NCBI GenBank assembly: GCA_905206455.1
Contig: CAJLHL010000038.1
Coordinates: 1-18,984 of the forward strand
DNA length: 18,984 nucleotides
Reading direction: 5' to 3'
Source of the DNA: an uncultured Eubacteriales bacterium
GTDB lineage: Bacteria; Bacillota; Clostridia; Peptostreptococcales; Anaerovoracaceae
Shown: in pieces, positions 8,801-14,735 of the stretch
Layout: each line of letters begins with the position of its first letter
Position numbering within the stretch: the first letter of the stretch is position 1
Translations under genes and position numbers: made by a program
Notes under the pieces: model-generated
Database searches by the model: none
The model's input: the letters and a program-made list of their open reading frames with translations, nothing else
Told to the model about the DNA's origin: nothing

Positions 8801-8987
8801 GCGTTCTGGCGATCACATGATGAATTCCCGGCTTTCCGTTGGCCGTCGGCGGTCCTTCATAGAAGACGAAAGACGGCCGGCCTTCTCTTTCACTCACACA
8901 TCTGCTCAGAAGATCTTCCTGTTCCCACCGGTCAGCCTGTGCGTTCTGCACCTCGCTGATGGGCTTGTCCGATAAATTTTCAAACAT
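5886..8987 (-). CDS. ileS: Isoleucyl-tRNA synthetase, type 2 (eukaryote-like)
   Basis: Charges tRNA-Ile with isoleucine in the cytoplasm. It has 1033 aa. The class I HIGH site appears as GPPTANGKPGIHHV (about residues 45-58), the form seen in type 2, eukaryote-like IleRS, whose members are generally less sensitive to mupirocin than type 1. KMSKS is at residues 591-595. ARTLKD, WDTHGLPVE and the editing-domain TTPWTLAANAAL are present, and several CxxC pairs (CPRCG, CWRCG, CPHCG) suggest zinc-binding knuckles. The start follows AAAGGA. Expression is controlled by the T-box leader upstream, which reads an isoleucine codon. rlmN follows after nine bases. Confidence 0.97.
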   Translation of the reverse strand: MFENLSDKPISEVQNAQADRWEQEDLLSRCVSEREGRPSFVFYEGPPTANGKPGIHHVIARTLKDSVCRYKTMQGYKVKRKAGWDTHGLPVEIEVEKKLNMSGKQDIEKYGIKEFNEKCRESVFEYEGMWRNMTKRMGYMVDLDNPYITLDNNFIETGWWILKKFFDEGLLYEGHKILPYCPRCGTGLASHEVAQGYKEIKSNTLTAKFKKKGADNEYFLAWTTTPWTLAANAALTVGPEIDYIKAEKDGEIFYLAKDLADKHLGEGQYTVLQEMKGAELEYQEYEQLMPFLSTDKKAFFVTLGDYVTTVDGTGIVHTAPAFGEDDYQTGRRYDLPVLNPVGEDGKYTETPWEGRFVMEDGLDIDIIKYLAAEKKLFSKEKIAHNYPHCWRCGTPLIYYAKPSWYIEMTKLRDQLVENNNTVNWQPPFVGEGRFGNWIADVKDWAVSRNRYWGTPIPVWRCECGHLECIGSREELVEKAQEDIDTSIELHRPYVDDVHLTCPHCGKPMTRIPEVMDCWFDSGSMPFAQQHYPFENKENFDECFPADFICEGIDQTRGWFYSLLAISTFIMGKAPYKNVLVNDLILDKEGKKMSKSKGNTVDPFALFDKYGADVARWYLLYTSPAWSPTKFDEEGVQEIQSKYFGTLRNVYNFFVLYSNTDDVDIADLQIAPKERPELDRWILSRFNALVRDVTAAMDNYEHMKAVKKITEFVAEDLSNWYIRRARRRFYAEEMTEDKKAVLLTTYEMLRGAALLSAPFAPFIADEMYTKLTGEESVHLAFFPKAEEALIDTDLEEKMELVRTIVTLGRGEREKEKIKVRQPLSEILVDSRYEEQIGDMVQLIMEELNVKAVVFEKNMDTYMNYSLKPDFRKAGPVLGGKVKEFGKALAVADAKQVIARLGEEDKIVLNLGGEDTEIPGDLIEVRVTAKEGFAVGTDRGVFVILGTQLTPELVSEGLARELISKVQQMRKQKNLEMMDNIHIHVNCDEESRDAFEEHRDYIMKETLALQLNYTADSLEEFKLNGHITGIAVEKA

Positions 8988-9036
8988 TTATTTCCATTCC
9001 TTTCTGTAAATTAGATACACTATCGACGATTGCATC

Positions 9037-9084
9037 AAAAAAATCCGCCGAAAACGATTCCCTCCTCAGAGAGACCTCCCGGCA
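9037..9084 (-). terminator. Possible second terminator in the ileS leader
   Basis: TGCCG (minus, 9084-9080) can pair with CGGCG (9050-9046), with seven T following (9043-9037). The loop is long, about 29 bases. It lies between the T-box terminator and ileS. Support is weak because the stem is only 5 bp. Confidence 0.3.
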
Positions 9085-9121
9085 ACCTGCGTGATCCCGC
9101 AGGACACACAGGCGGTGAAAT

Positions 9122-9153
9122 AAAAAAGTCCCCGCATCCGAAGATGCAGGGAC
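9122..9153 (-). terminator. T-box regulated intrinsic terminator
   Basis: GTCCCTGCATC (minus, 9153-9143) and GATGCGGGGAC (9138-9128) form an 11-bp stem with one G-U pair and a UUCG tetraloop, followed by six T. It is mutually exclusive with the antiterminator formed around the T-box sequence. Confidence 0.9.
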
Positions 9154-9546
9154 GACAATGAACTCGATTACCGCGGTACCACCCTGATAGCATTCTCTTT
9201 ACGCGCCGTCTGACCGAAACCGAAACGCGACTGCAGACGGATCTTTCAATATACCGATCCGCAACCGATCCCAAAGACCGGAAAATGCCTCTCATTTTCC
9301 GCGTAACGTGCGGCGGCGGACCCGCTTACTGAGAACTGCGGCAACCCGGAATTCTTCTTCTCTCACCATTTCCCGAAAGAAGATGAGAAAAGCTTCCGAT
9401 CCCACAGCCCGTTGGGCCGGTCAGCTCAGGAGTGATCTTCGCATACGCCTCATCCGCGGGCTCCCACCTGTCCCCGCTTCTCTGCAGAATGGACAGCGCA
9501 GCTACTGTCTCCGTCAGTGCTTTTCGCTTATCGATTTGTCTGTCAT

Positions 9547-9570
9547 GGAAGAATCCTGCAGGATTCTTCC
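9547..9570. repeat. Perfect 24-bp palindrome at the 5' end of the T-box leader
   Basis: GGAAGAATCC, TGCA, GGATTCTTCC: two perfect 10-base arms with a self-complementary 4-base centre. It begins within about ten bases of the predicted transcription start and precedes Stem I, so it is not a standard T-box element. Confidence 0.8.
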
Positions 9571-9582
9571 GATGTAGCTTTT

Positions 9583-9610
9583 ATTTTAACCGAACGGCGG
9601 GGAATGTCAA
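9583..9610 (-). promoter_or_regulatory. Promoter of the ileS T-box transcript
   Basis: -35 TTGACA (9605-9610, exact consensus) and -10 TAAAAT (9583-9588) with a 16-base spacer. The transcript should begin near 9575. Confidence 0.75.
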
Positions 9611-9686
9611 CCGAAAACACACAGAATTCTTCTTTTTTCTGAATTTCATGCGCTTCACTGACACTGCAGACCTATTTTCTGACTCG

Positions 9687-11267
9687 CTATCCCATCAGAT
9701 CATCCAGATAATCTCCTACCGCGTCGTGGAACTCGTCATCCGACAGTCTTCCATCACCGTCATGGTCATTTTGCGAATAATACTTATCGTTCGGATCGTA
9801 CTTCATACCGCCTTTACTGCTGTAACTCTTTTTCGATTTGTAAGAAGAAGAACTCCTAACCGTTTCTGTCTCCCTGGAGGAATCCACCGATTCCACTGCG
9901 GTGTCAGACAGATCAATCCAATTGAAACCACCATACTCTCCGATATAGTGATGTTCAGTCTTTTCAGAAGGAGGATTTTCATAACCTTTATTCATTTCTG
10001 TGATGATTTCCTCTGCCGCTGCTCTCACCTTCTCCCAGTCTGCCTCAGCTTCCATCTCTTCCTCTCTGCTCTCAATGTCCTTCTTCTTTTCCGCAGTCAA
10101 ATCATCCAGATCGCTTTTCAGCTTGTCGATTTTCGTCTGACTTTCTTTCAGAAGTTTTTCATAACCCTCTAAACCGCTGTTGATACTCTCATACTTGACT
10201 TCATTCTTCACGTATTCCATATCTTTCTTGTAGCTGTCGTCCGAGTATTTTTCTTTCACAGCGTCGGCAACCTTCTGATAATCGGAGAATTCCGCTGCAT
10301 GCTGATTCTGATAGTCTTCTTTCGCCACCAGATTAGACGCATAGACACAGCGTTCTTTATAATAATTTTCTCGATACGACGCCTCGGCATCATGAATGCT
10401 CTCATAGATCTCTGAAAGGCCGCTGTCATTCAGCTTCTGTCTCTCGCGGAGATCTTCGATGGCATAAGTATACTGCTGTACCTGAAAAAGCTGATCTTCA
10501 TAAGCTTTCAGTTCCCCATTGCGCATCATCAGTTTCAGGTACCGATTATCATCCTTATATTCGTCCCCGGCATCTTTCTTTATCGCATCCACCGCACTCT
10601 TATTCGCGTCGAGAATACTCTGTGCCGCAGCGGCTTTGCCTACGGCGTTATTCCGGCAGACAGCCTGCGCCAGAAGCAGTTCTCTGACCTCCAGATCATC
10701 GGCGCTGATCTCATCCTGCTGTTTCATTTTTTCCGCGCGTTTCGTACCGTCGGCTTCTTCTGCTGCTTTGATCATCTTTTCCAGATAATCCGCATAAAAA
10801 TCGTACAGATCAAACTGCTGCTGATAGGAATTTGCAGCGATCTTGAGATAGTAATCTTTATTTTCTTCTAATGTTTCCGCTTTCTTCAGATCGCTTTTAT
10901 ACCCCTGATACGCAGCATATTCTACAGGATGCTGCGCCTGATAATCTTCTGTCTTAAGCAGCAGTTCCGCCAAAAGTGTACGAAGTTCTTCCGGAGTGCT
11001 GACTGCGCTGTAGTTTTTGCCGATTGCCGATGCGATATCTTTTGTTAGCTGAGCTGAAACAGTCACATTCTCCGATACCAATCCGGCAGCCGCCTCTGTC
11101 TTTTTCAAATCCGCAGAAGAATCGTCGGATACAGCGCTGCCTGTGTCACTGGACGCGGCATCCGAAGAACTGGAAGACGAAGTTTGCGAATCAGATGAAG
11201 AATCGGATTTTGCCGCAGCAGCGGCAATGCTGTCAAAATGTTTTTTCGCGTCTCCTTCAGCACTCAC
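9687..11267 (-). CDS. Coiled-coil protein with C-terminal EF-hand; probably the downstream part of a frameshifted lipoprotein
   Basis: A 526-codon frame opening at GTG 11267, not assigned to a named family. In order: a short segment AEGDAKKHFDSI; a Ser/Asp-rich linker (about residues 20-55); long charged helices likely to form coiled coils (about 95-430); a Ser/Lys-rich stretch (463-486); and a canonical EF-hand loop at 501-512 (D501, D503, D505, G506, L508, E512) suggesting Ca2+ binding. The motif EDYQxQHxxE occurs twice (107-116 and 317-326), pointing to an internal duplication. There is no signal peptide of its own. GTG overlaps the previous frame's TGA by four bases, and a GGAGG lies 13 bases upstream. 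Reading upstream in the same frame gives ELYLVSAEGD, which continues the lipoprotein naturally, so a one-base loss in the G-run at 11279-11282 is the simpler explanation. Confidence 0.7.
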   Translation of the reverse strand: MSAEGDAKKHFDSIAAAAAKSDSSSDSQTSSSSSSDAASSDTGSAVSDDSSADLKKTEAAAGLVSENVTVSAQLTKDIASAIGKNYSAVSTPEELRTLLAELLLKTEDYQAQHPVEYAAYQGYKSDLKKAETLEENKDYYLKIAANSYQQQFDLYDFYADYLEKMIKAAEEADGTKRAEKMKQQDEISADDLEVRELLLAQAVCRNNAVGKAAAAQSILDANKSAVDAIKKDAGDEYKDDNRYLKLMMRNGELKAYEDQLFQVQQYTYAIEDLRERQKLNDSGLSEIYESIHDAEASYRENYYKERCVYASNLVAKEDYQNQHAAEFSDYQKVADAVKEKYSDDSYKKDMEYVKNEVKYESINSGLEGYEKLLKESQTKIDKLKSDLDDLTAEKKKDIESREEEMEAEADWEKVRAAAEEIITEMNKGYENPPSEKTEHHYIGEYGGFNWIDLSDTAVESVDSSRETETVRSSSSYKSKKSYSSKGGMKYDPNDKYYSQNDHDGDGRLSDDEFHDAVGDYLDDLMG

Positions 11268-11572
11268 CAGATAGAGCTCCCCTCCGTCGCTGTTTTTTCC
11301 GTCACGATAGCCTCGATTTCACTGAGATCGATATTTTCCAGTTTCCCTGTCTTTTCTTCGATGATCTCCGCCAAAGTCTCCTCGCCTGACGGCACAGCAA
11401 CTTTGACATCCGTAATGTGATTCAGAGAAGAATATTCAAAACTCTGCCCTGCGGCTTTCGCGTACTTCTCCATATTCTGCATCTCCTGCGATGATAAGCC
11501 ACTCCCGCAGGCTGCCAGGCTGACCGCAAGAAGTCCGGTCAGTACGACGGCTAAAATACGTTTCCTTTTCAA
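11264..11572 (-). CDS. Lipoprotein N-terminal part (signal peptide and first domain)
   Basis: A 102-aa frame. It has a clear lipoprotein signal: MKRKR, a hydrophobic stretch ILAVVLTGLLAVSLAAC, and the lipobox cysteine at residue 22, so the product should be exported and anchored to the outer face of the membrane. The start is TTG, fixed by GGAGGG eight bases upstream (plus strand 11580-11585). The body (residues 23-98) ends abruptly in SSIW at a TGA four bases into the next frame. If one G is added at 11279-11282, the product continues as TEGELYLVSAEGDAKKHF, giving about 628 aa in total. It may resemble small clostridial lipoprotein domains such as DUF4358, but I am not sure of that. Confidence 0.75.
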   Translation of the reverse strand: MKRKRILAVVLTGLLAVSLAACGSGLSSQEMQNMEKYAKAAGQSFEYSSLNHITDVKVAVPSGEETLAEIIEEKTGKLENIDLSEIEAIVTEKTATEGSSIW

Positions 11573-11579
11573 ATTGCAA

Positions 11580-11585
11580 CCCTCC
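11580..11585 (-). promoter_or_regulatory. Ribosome binding site fixing a TTG start
   Basis: GGAGGG on the minus strand, about eight bases before TTG 11572. No ATG in the same frame has a comparable site, and the residues right after TTG form the start of the signal peptide. Confidence 0.75.
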
Positions 11586-11618
11586 TATGCTCCTGTTCCG
11601 TAAAATAACAGCCTTTCC

Positions 11619-11667
11619 AAAACAAAACCGGGCCCTCCCATCGCATTACGAACGAGAAGATCCCGGT
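11619..11667 (-). terminator. Intrinsic terminator after mrp
   Basis: ACCGGG (minus, 11667-11662) pairs with CCCGGT (11632-11627), and the T-run TTTTGTTTT overlaps and follows the 3' arm. The loop is long, with partial inner TTCTC/GGGAG pairing. It separates mrp from the lipoprotein locus. Confidence 0.6.
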
Positions 11668-11694
11668 ACATCTTTTGCATATCTGCAGATATAT

Positions 11695-12531
11695 TTACCT
11701 CTCTGTGGCCTTTTCCACGGCATCGGCCAGTTCGTCCAGCCAACTGCCCTCAAAGAGTTCGATGAGACCTGCGTCCACACCGGCGGTCAGCTTCGGATCT
11801 ACAGGAATTTTAGCCACATTGGAGATATGGAACTTCTCCGCGGTCTCTTCGATATGGCTTTCTCCGAATATACGGTGTCTGCTTCCGCAGTCAGGACATT
11901 CGAAATACGACATATTCTCCACCAGACCGAGAACCGGAATATTCATCAGTTCTGCCATTTTTACCGCCTTCTCTACGATCATGGACACCAGCTCCTGCGG
12001 AGAAGTTACCACCAGAATCCCCTTGACCGGAAGAGACTGAAACACGGTGAGAGGAACATCTCCCGTGCCGGGAGGCATATCGACAAACATATAATCCACA
12101 TCTTTCCATACCACGTCTGTCCAGAACTGCTTCACCGCTCCGGCGATAACGGGGCCTCTCCATACCACAGGATCGGTATCGCTTTCCAAAAGCAGATTGA
12201 CAGACATCAGCTGAATGCCGGTCTTCGTCTCTACCGGGAAGATATAATCTTCATTTCCCTGAGCTTTTTCCGTTACCTGAAAGGTCTTAGGTATCGACGG
12301 ACCGGTAATATCCGCATCGAGGATAGCGGTACGGTACCCTCTCCGCTGCATGATCACCGACATCAGAGAAGTGACCAGGGATTTGCCTACGCCGCCTTTT
12401 CCGCTGACCACGGCAATGACATTTTTAACGTGAGACAGATCGTTCAATGGTTCGATCAGACTCTCCTGCGTTCTTTCGCCGCAGCTGCTGTCTGCGCAAC
12501 CCGCGCAGTTGCTGTCACAAGATGTGCTCAT
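11695..12531 (-). CDS. mrp: Mrp/ApbC/NBP35-type Fe-S cluster carrier ATPase
   Basis: Cytosolic P-loop ATPase of the MinD/Mrp family, thought to carry Fe-S clusters to target proteins. It has 278 aa. The deviant Walker A is SGKGGVGKS (residues 43-51), A' is DADITGPS from residue 72, and the switch is DMPPGTGD (151-158). The CxxC pair is Cys212-Pro-Asp-Cys215, the cluster-bridging site of this family. The N-terminus carries four cysteines (Cys5, 9, 12, 17) in an NBP35-like arrangement that could hold a second cluster. There is no N-terminal MIP18/DUF59 domain, as is common in anaerobes. The start ATG is preceded by AAGAGG. It is transcribed alone from a near-consensus promoter about 220 bases upstream and ends at the 11619-11667 terminator. 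Confidence 0.93.
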   Translation of the reverse strand: MSTSCDSNCAGCADSSCGERTQESLIEPLNDLSHVKNVIAVVSGKGGVGKSLVTSLMSVIMQRRGYRTAILDADITGPSIPKTFQVTEKAQGNEDYIFPVETKTGIQLMSVNLLLESDTDPVVWRGPVIAGAVKQFWTDVVWKDVDYMFVDMPPGTGDVPLTVFQSLPVKGILVVTSPQELVSMIVEKAVKMAELMNIPVLGLVENMSYFECPDCGSRHRIFGESHIEETAEKFHISNVAKIPVDPKLTAGVDAGLIELFEGSWLDELADAVEKATER

Positions 12532-12752
12532 TTTTTACCTCTTTTCTTTCCGCCGCCTTCTCTTTATCCGCGGCGCTGCTCTGTTTTCTGCTTCTTTGCA
12601 CCACACGAAAAAAACGATTATGCCGCAGCATCCCTCGTTTTTCTGTACAGTACGCATACAGGTATCTCAGATGGAAAACGCTGCAGATTTCAGCGGTTCT
12701 CCTCTGACCTCTTCATTTATTCTGCACCGTTTATACAAAAAGCATGAAATCT
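12532..12752 (-). promoter_or_regulatory. Long structured 5' leader of mrp, with an internal terminator-like hairpin
   Basis: About 220 bases of untranslated leader. It contains two mutually exclusive stems: ACGGTGCAG (12730-12722) with CTGCAGCGT (12686-12678), 8 of 9 paired, versus CGCTG/CAGCG (12679-12683 with 12691-12695). A CTGTA/TACAG hairpin (12643-12661) and a terminator-like hairpin follow. A final GC hairpin (CGCCGC 12551-12556 with GCGGCG 12570-12575) sits just before the ribosome binding site. I recognise no known riboswitch class. No credible coding frame is present. Confidence 0.5.
12608..12642 (-). terminator. Terminator-like hairpin inside the mrp leader
   Basis: AAAAACGA (12642-12635) pairs with TCGTTTTT (12617-12610), with an inner ATGC/GCAT stem and a TGCG loop. 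A seven-T run ends at 12608. Termination here would give an RNA of about 145 nt. The GC core is small, so strength is uncertain. Confidence 0.5.
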
Positions 12753-12758
12753 CCGAAA

Positions 12759-12788
12759 ATTATAACGCTGAATATAAACATATGTCAA
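12759..12788 (-). promoter_or_regulatory. Near-perfect sigma-A promoter upstream of mrp
   Basis: Exact -35 TTGACA (12783-12788) and exact -10 TATAAT (12759-12764) with an 18-base spacer. It lies just after recX and should start transcription near 12752. Confidence 0.85.
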
Positions 12789-12846
12789 TAACATAACAAA
12801 TCCGAGCTCATCAGCGGACAAACTGCCGTCTCATTTTTCTAATATT

Positions 12847-13431
12847 TTATAGCCTTTCAATCCTGCGCACCGCTTCAAACGCCAGCTCCGGGGAAAACCC
12901 CGCCGAAATTAGCCGGCGTGTCACTTTCGCCTTTGCCTTTTCCCGATGAGACCGGCGCGTCAGACGGTCGGAACGGATCTCCCCGTCGGTGGGTTCAAAA
13001 TATTTGAGAGACGCAGATTCCTCAGTTTCGGAAAAAAGATCCGTCCTCCGCTGGATTTCCCCCTCATCGCTGACTTCAAACCGGTCCGACAAACCGCATA
13101 CAGAAAGGGCTTTTTTAAGACAGAGAAGGAGTTCGTCCTCTTCCTCCATCAGTTCCTCTATCACGGTTTCGACGATTTCAGCAGAAATTTTCTTTTCCCG
13201 CAGTTTACCGACGATATAATTTCGTCCTTTCCCCGCCGCGATCTTGGACTGAGCGAAGACAGAAGCATATCTCCTGTCGTCCACCAGTCCGCATTCCTGC
13301 AGCGCTCTTACAGTCTCTTCCACATCCTCTGCGGAGTAGGATTTCTTTTTCAGACGGTCTCGCAGTTCACCCGCGCTCCGGTCCTGATAATCCAAAAGCC
13401 GCAGCGCGGCTTCTCTCACTTCATCCTGCAC
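12847..13431 (-). CDS. recX: RecX-family regulatory protein
   Basis: RecX proteins bind RecA filaments and damp RecA activity. The N-terminal repeat (AALRLLDYQDRSAGELRDRL) and the second (LQECGLVDDRRYASVFAQSK, then GKGRNYIVGKLREKKI) are typical three-helix RecX repeats. The C-terminal repeat is RRLISAGFSPELAFEAVRRI. A charged insert (about residues 113-165) separates the repeats and makes the protein longer (194 aa) than a minimal RecX. The start is GTG, fixed by GGAGG eight bases upstream (plus strand 13440-13444). It overlaps the end of the phosphopantetheinyl transferase gene by 16 bases, so it is the last gene of that block. Confidence 0.85.
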   Translation of the reverse strand: MQDEVREAALRLLDYQDRSAGELRDRLKKKSYSAEDVEETVRALQECGLVDDRRYASVFAQSKIAAGKGRNYIVGKLREKKISAEIVETVIEELMEEEDELLLCLKKALSVCGLSDRFEVSDEGEIQRRTDLFSETEESASLKYFEPTDGEIRSDRLTRRSHREKAKAKVTRRLISAGFSPELAFEAVRRIERL

Positions 13432-14084
13432 AGCTCTATCCTCCTGTCCCCCGTATCTCTTCTACGGCAGAGCACCGCATACAATTCCCCGGATAAATTC
13501 AAAGGCTGAAATTCCACCAGCGGATCCTCACAAATTCCATCTGATTTTTCCCGGTTCTGCTCCTGTGTCAGACACAGCGACACCATAAACTCGGACATGC
13601 CTCCTGCCAGTCCCGCGCCGGTATATTTCAGATACGCCTCTTTACGCACCCAGATTTTCAGGAACCGGCTTTCTTTTTCCGCATCTGCGTTTCGTTCCGT
13701 TCCGCCGGAACTTCTATTTTCTGAAAAGTCCCGTATCTGAGTGTTTCCTTTCCCGGACGCTAAACTGACAAAACGGGCTTCTTCCGGACGGAAAAAGCGA
13801 CGGGAAAGAGTATCCGGCTTTCGTACGCTTCTCCTGCGCAGCTCCGCATCGATTCCGAAAGGACCGTCTTCCGCTCTGCCCACGGCGCAGATCCACCAGT
13901 CCCCTGTATGGGTGACGGAAAAATCGAGTTCCGGCGCACCGGCAGCCCGGGGTTTTCCCGACGCATCCCGCAGAATATTCAGCTTCCGCCGCTTTGAAAA
14001 ATCTCCGAGATACAGACAAAGCGCCCGGAGGAGTCTGTCCTCACTGGAAACGCCGTCTTTCTCACATGTATAATATATTTTCAT
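13416..14084 (-). CDS. Sfp-type 4'-phosphopantetheinyl transferase
   Basis: Transfers phosphopantetheine from CoA to a serine of a carrier protein, activating acyl or peptidyl carrier domains. It has 222 aa. The three family motifs are GKPRAAGAPELDFSVTHTGD (residues 43-62, with the usual FNxSH region as FSVTH), FGIDAE (76-81, with Asp79 and Glu81 as Mg2+ ligands), and WVRKEAYLKYTGAGL (145-159). An insert at about 110-140, rich in Ser, Asn and charged residues, is not typical of Sfp and may be a surface loop. The start follows the J-domain gene stop by 12 bases. No carrier-protein, NRPS or PKS gene is in the window, so its client lies elsewhere. Confidence 0.88.
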   Translation of the reverse strand: MKIYYTCEKDGVSSEDRLLRALCLYLGDFSKRRKLNILRDASGKPRAAGAPELDFSVTHTGDWWICAVGRAEDGPFGIDAELRRRSVRKPDTLSRRFFRPEEARFVSLASGKGNTQIRDFSENRSSGGTERNADAEKESRFLKIWVRKEAYLKYTGAGLAGGMSEFMVSLCLTQEQNREKSDGICEDPLVEFQPLNLSGELYAVLCRRRDTGDRRIELCRMK

Positions 14085-14096
14085 CCTGAAACTTCG

Positions 14097-14735
14097 TCAG
14101 CAGCAGCCGAAAGGGTTGAAACACGGACAGAGAACGCTGAAGCAGACAAAATCGGAACAGCAGCCTCCCATGCCCCGCTGCCCCCCGTAGTTCTCGCTCA
14201 TACTGTCATAGCGATAAGTTCCGTAGCTCAGCTGCTGTACGAGATTCCGGTAAGCGGAATTGGACGGATCCATAGACGCCGCCGTCTTCGCCTGCTCCGC
14301 GGCTGCATAATTATTGCCGATGCCCGCATTGGCCACTGCGCTGAGATAATACCACTCCGCCGTTCTCTGAGAAATGCTCGACAGAACATTGAGAGCTTCC
14401 CGGAAGTGACGGGTATTGATATAGTTCGCTGCCGCCTGCATGCGCAGGGAATACTCATCCGATCCTCCCGGCGCCGCTGTCCGCCCCGCCTTATAACCGC
14501 CAAAACCGGTTCCGTATCCTCCGAATCCCGCCCCGGAGCCTCCATTTTTACGCTCCTCCATAATCTGATCATAGGCCTGCTGCACTTCGGTAAACTTGGC
14601 TGCCGCCTCTTCCGCATTCGGTTTATTGATATTGGCATCGGGATGATATTTTCTGCAGAGGGCCCGGTAGGCCTTCTTCACTTCATCATCGGAAGCGTTT
14701 CTCGAAATTCCCAGTATCATATACGGGTCAGACAT
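14097..14735 (-). CDS. J-domain protein with TPR-like region and Cys-rich tail
   Basis: A DnaJ-type co-chaperone, expected to stimulate DnaK ATPase. It has 212 aa from the chosen start MSDPYMILGIS. The J domain (about residues 1-65) has the HPD triad in CRKYHPDAN. A Gly-rich linker with repeated GFGGY follows, then a helical TPR-like region (AANYINTRHFREALNVL, then AEWYYLSAVANAGIGNNYAAAEQA). The last 21 residues contain seven cysteines plus aromatic residues and end in GCC. It lacks the zinc-finger and substrate domains of true DnaJ. The start at 14735 is chosen over 14777 because family J domains begin here and it overlaps the upstream stop by eight bases (ATGTCTGA), a coupling arrangement. 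Confidence 0.9.
   Translation of the reverse strand: MSDPYMILGISRNASDDEVKKAYRALCRKYHPDANINKPNAEEAAAKFTEVQQAYDQIMEERKNGGSGAGFGGYGTGFGGYKAGRTAAPGGSDEYSLRMQAAANYINTRHFREALNVLSSISQRTAEWYYLSAVANAGIGNNYAAAEQAKTAASMDPSNSAYRNLVQQLSYGTYRYDSMSENYGGQRGMGGCCSDFVCFSVLCPCFNPFGCC

Larger units (their letters stand above)
9122..9575 (-). ncRNA. T-box riboswitch, isoleucine specifier, controlling ileS
   Basis: A tRNA-sensing leader. The T-box sequence AGGGTGGTACCGCGG (9171-9185) contains UGGU (9181-9178), which can pair with the ACCA end of uncharged tRNA-Ile. The Stem I features are present: AGTA (9503-9506), the distal loop GGTGGGAG (9461-9468), and the specifier context GAAGATCACTCCTGAG with AUC at 9436-9434, an Ile codon. 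Stem III is CCGTCTG/CAGACGG (9206-9212 with 9234-9240). Additional hairpins at 9238-9261 and 9279-9301 make the segment between Stem I and the T-box longer than usual. The predicted behaviour is read-through when uncharged tRNA-Ile is abundant. Confidence 0.95.

Noticed and set aside
7824..8975. Plus-strand open frame of 383 codons opposite ileS
   Set aside because: Antisense shadow of the highly conserved IleRS catalytic part; its composition is that of a reverse-complement translation.
11587..12747. Plus-strand open frame of 386 codons opposite mrp and its leader
   Set aside because: Runs through the mrp gene, its terminator and promoter without any protein-like features or a start signal.
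12661..12752. TPP- or fluoride-riboswitch resemblance in the mrp leader (CTGAGA, AACCGCT fragments)
   Set aside because: Only short fragments match; the paired consensus elements of those riboswitches are absent.
12700..12752. Very short leader peptides in the mrp leader (for example ATGCTTTTTGTATAA)
   Set aside because: Four to eight codons with poor ribosome binding sites and no regulatory codon run.
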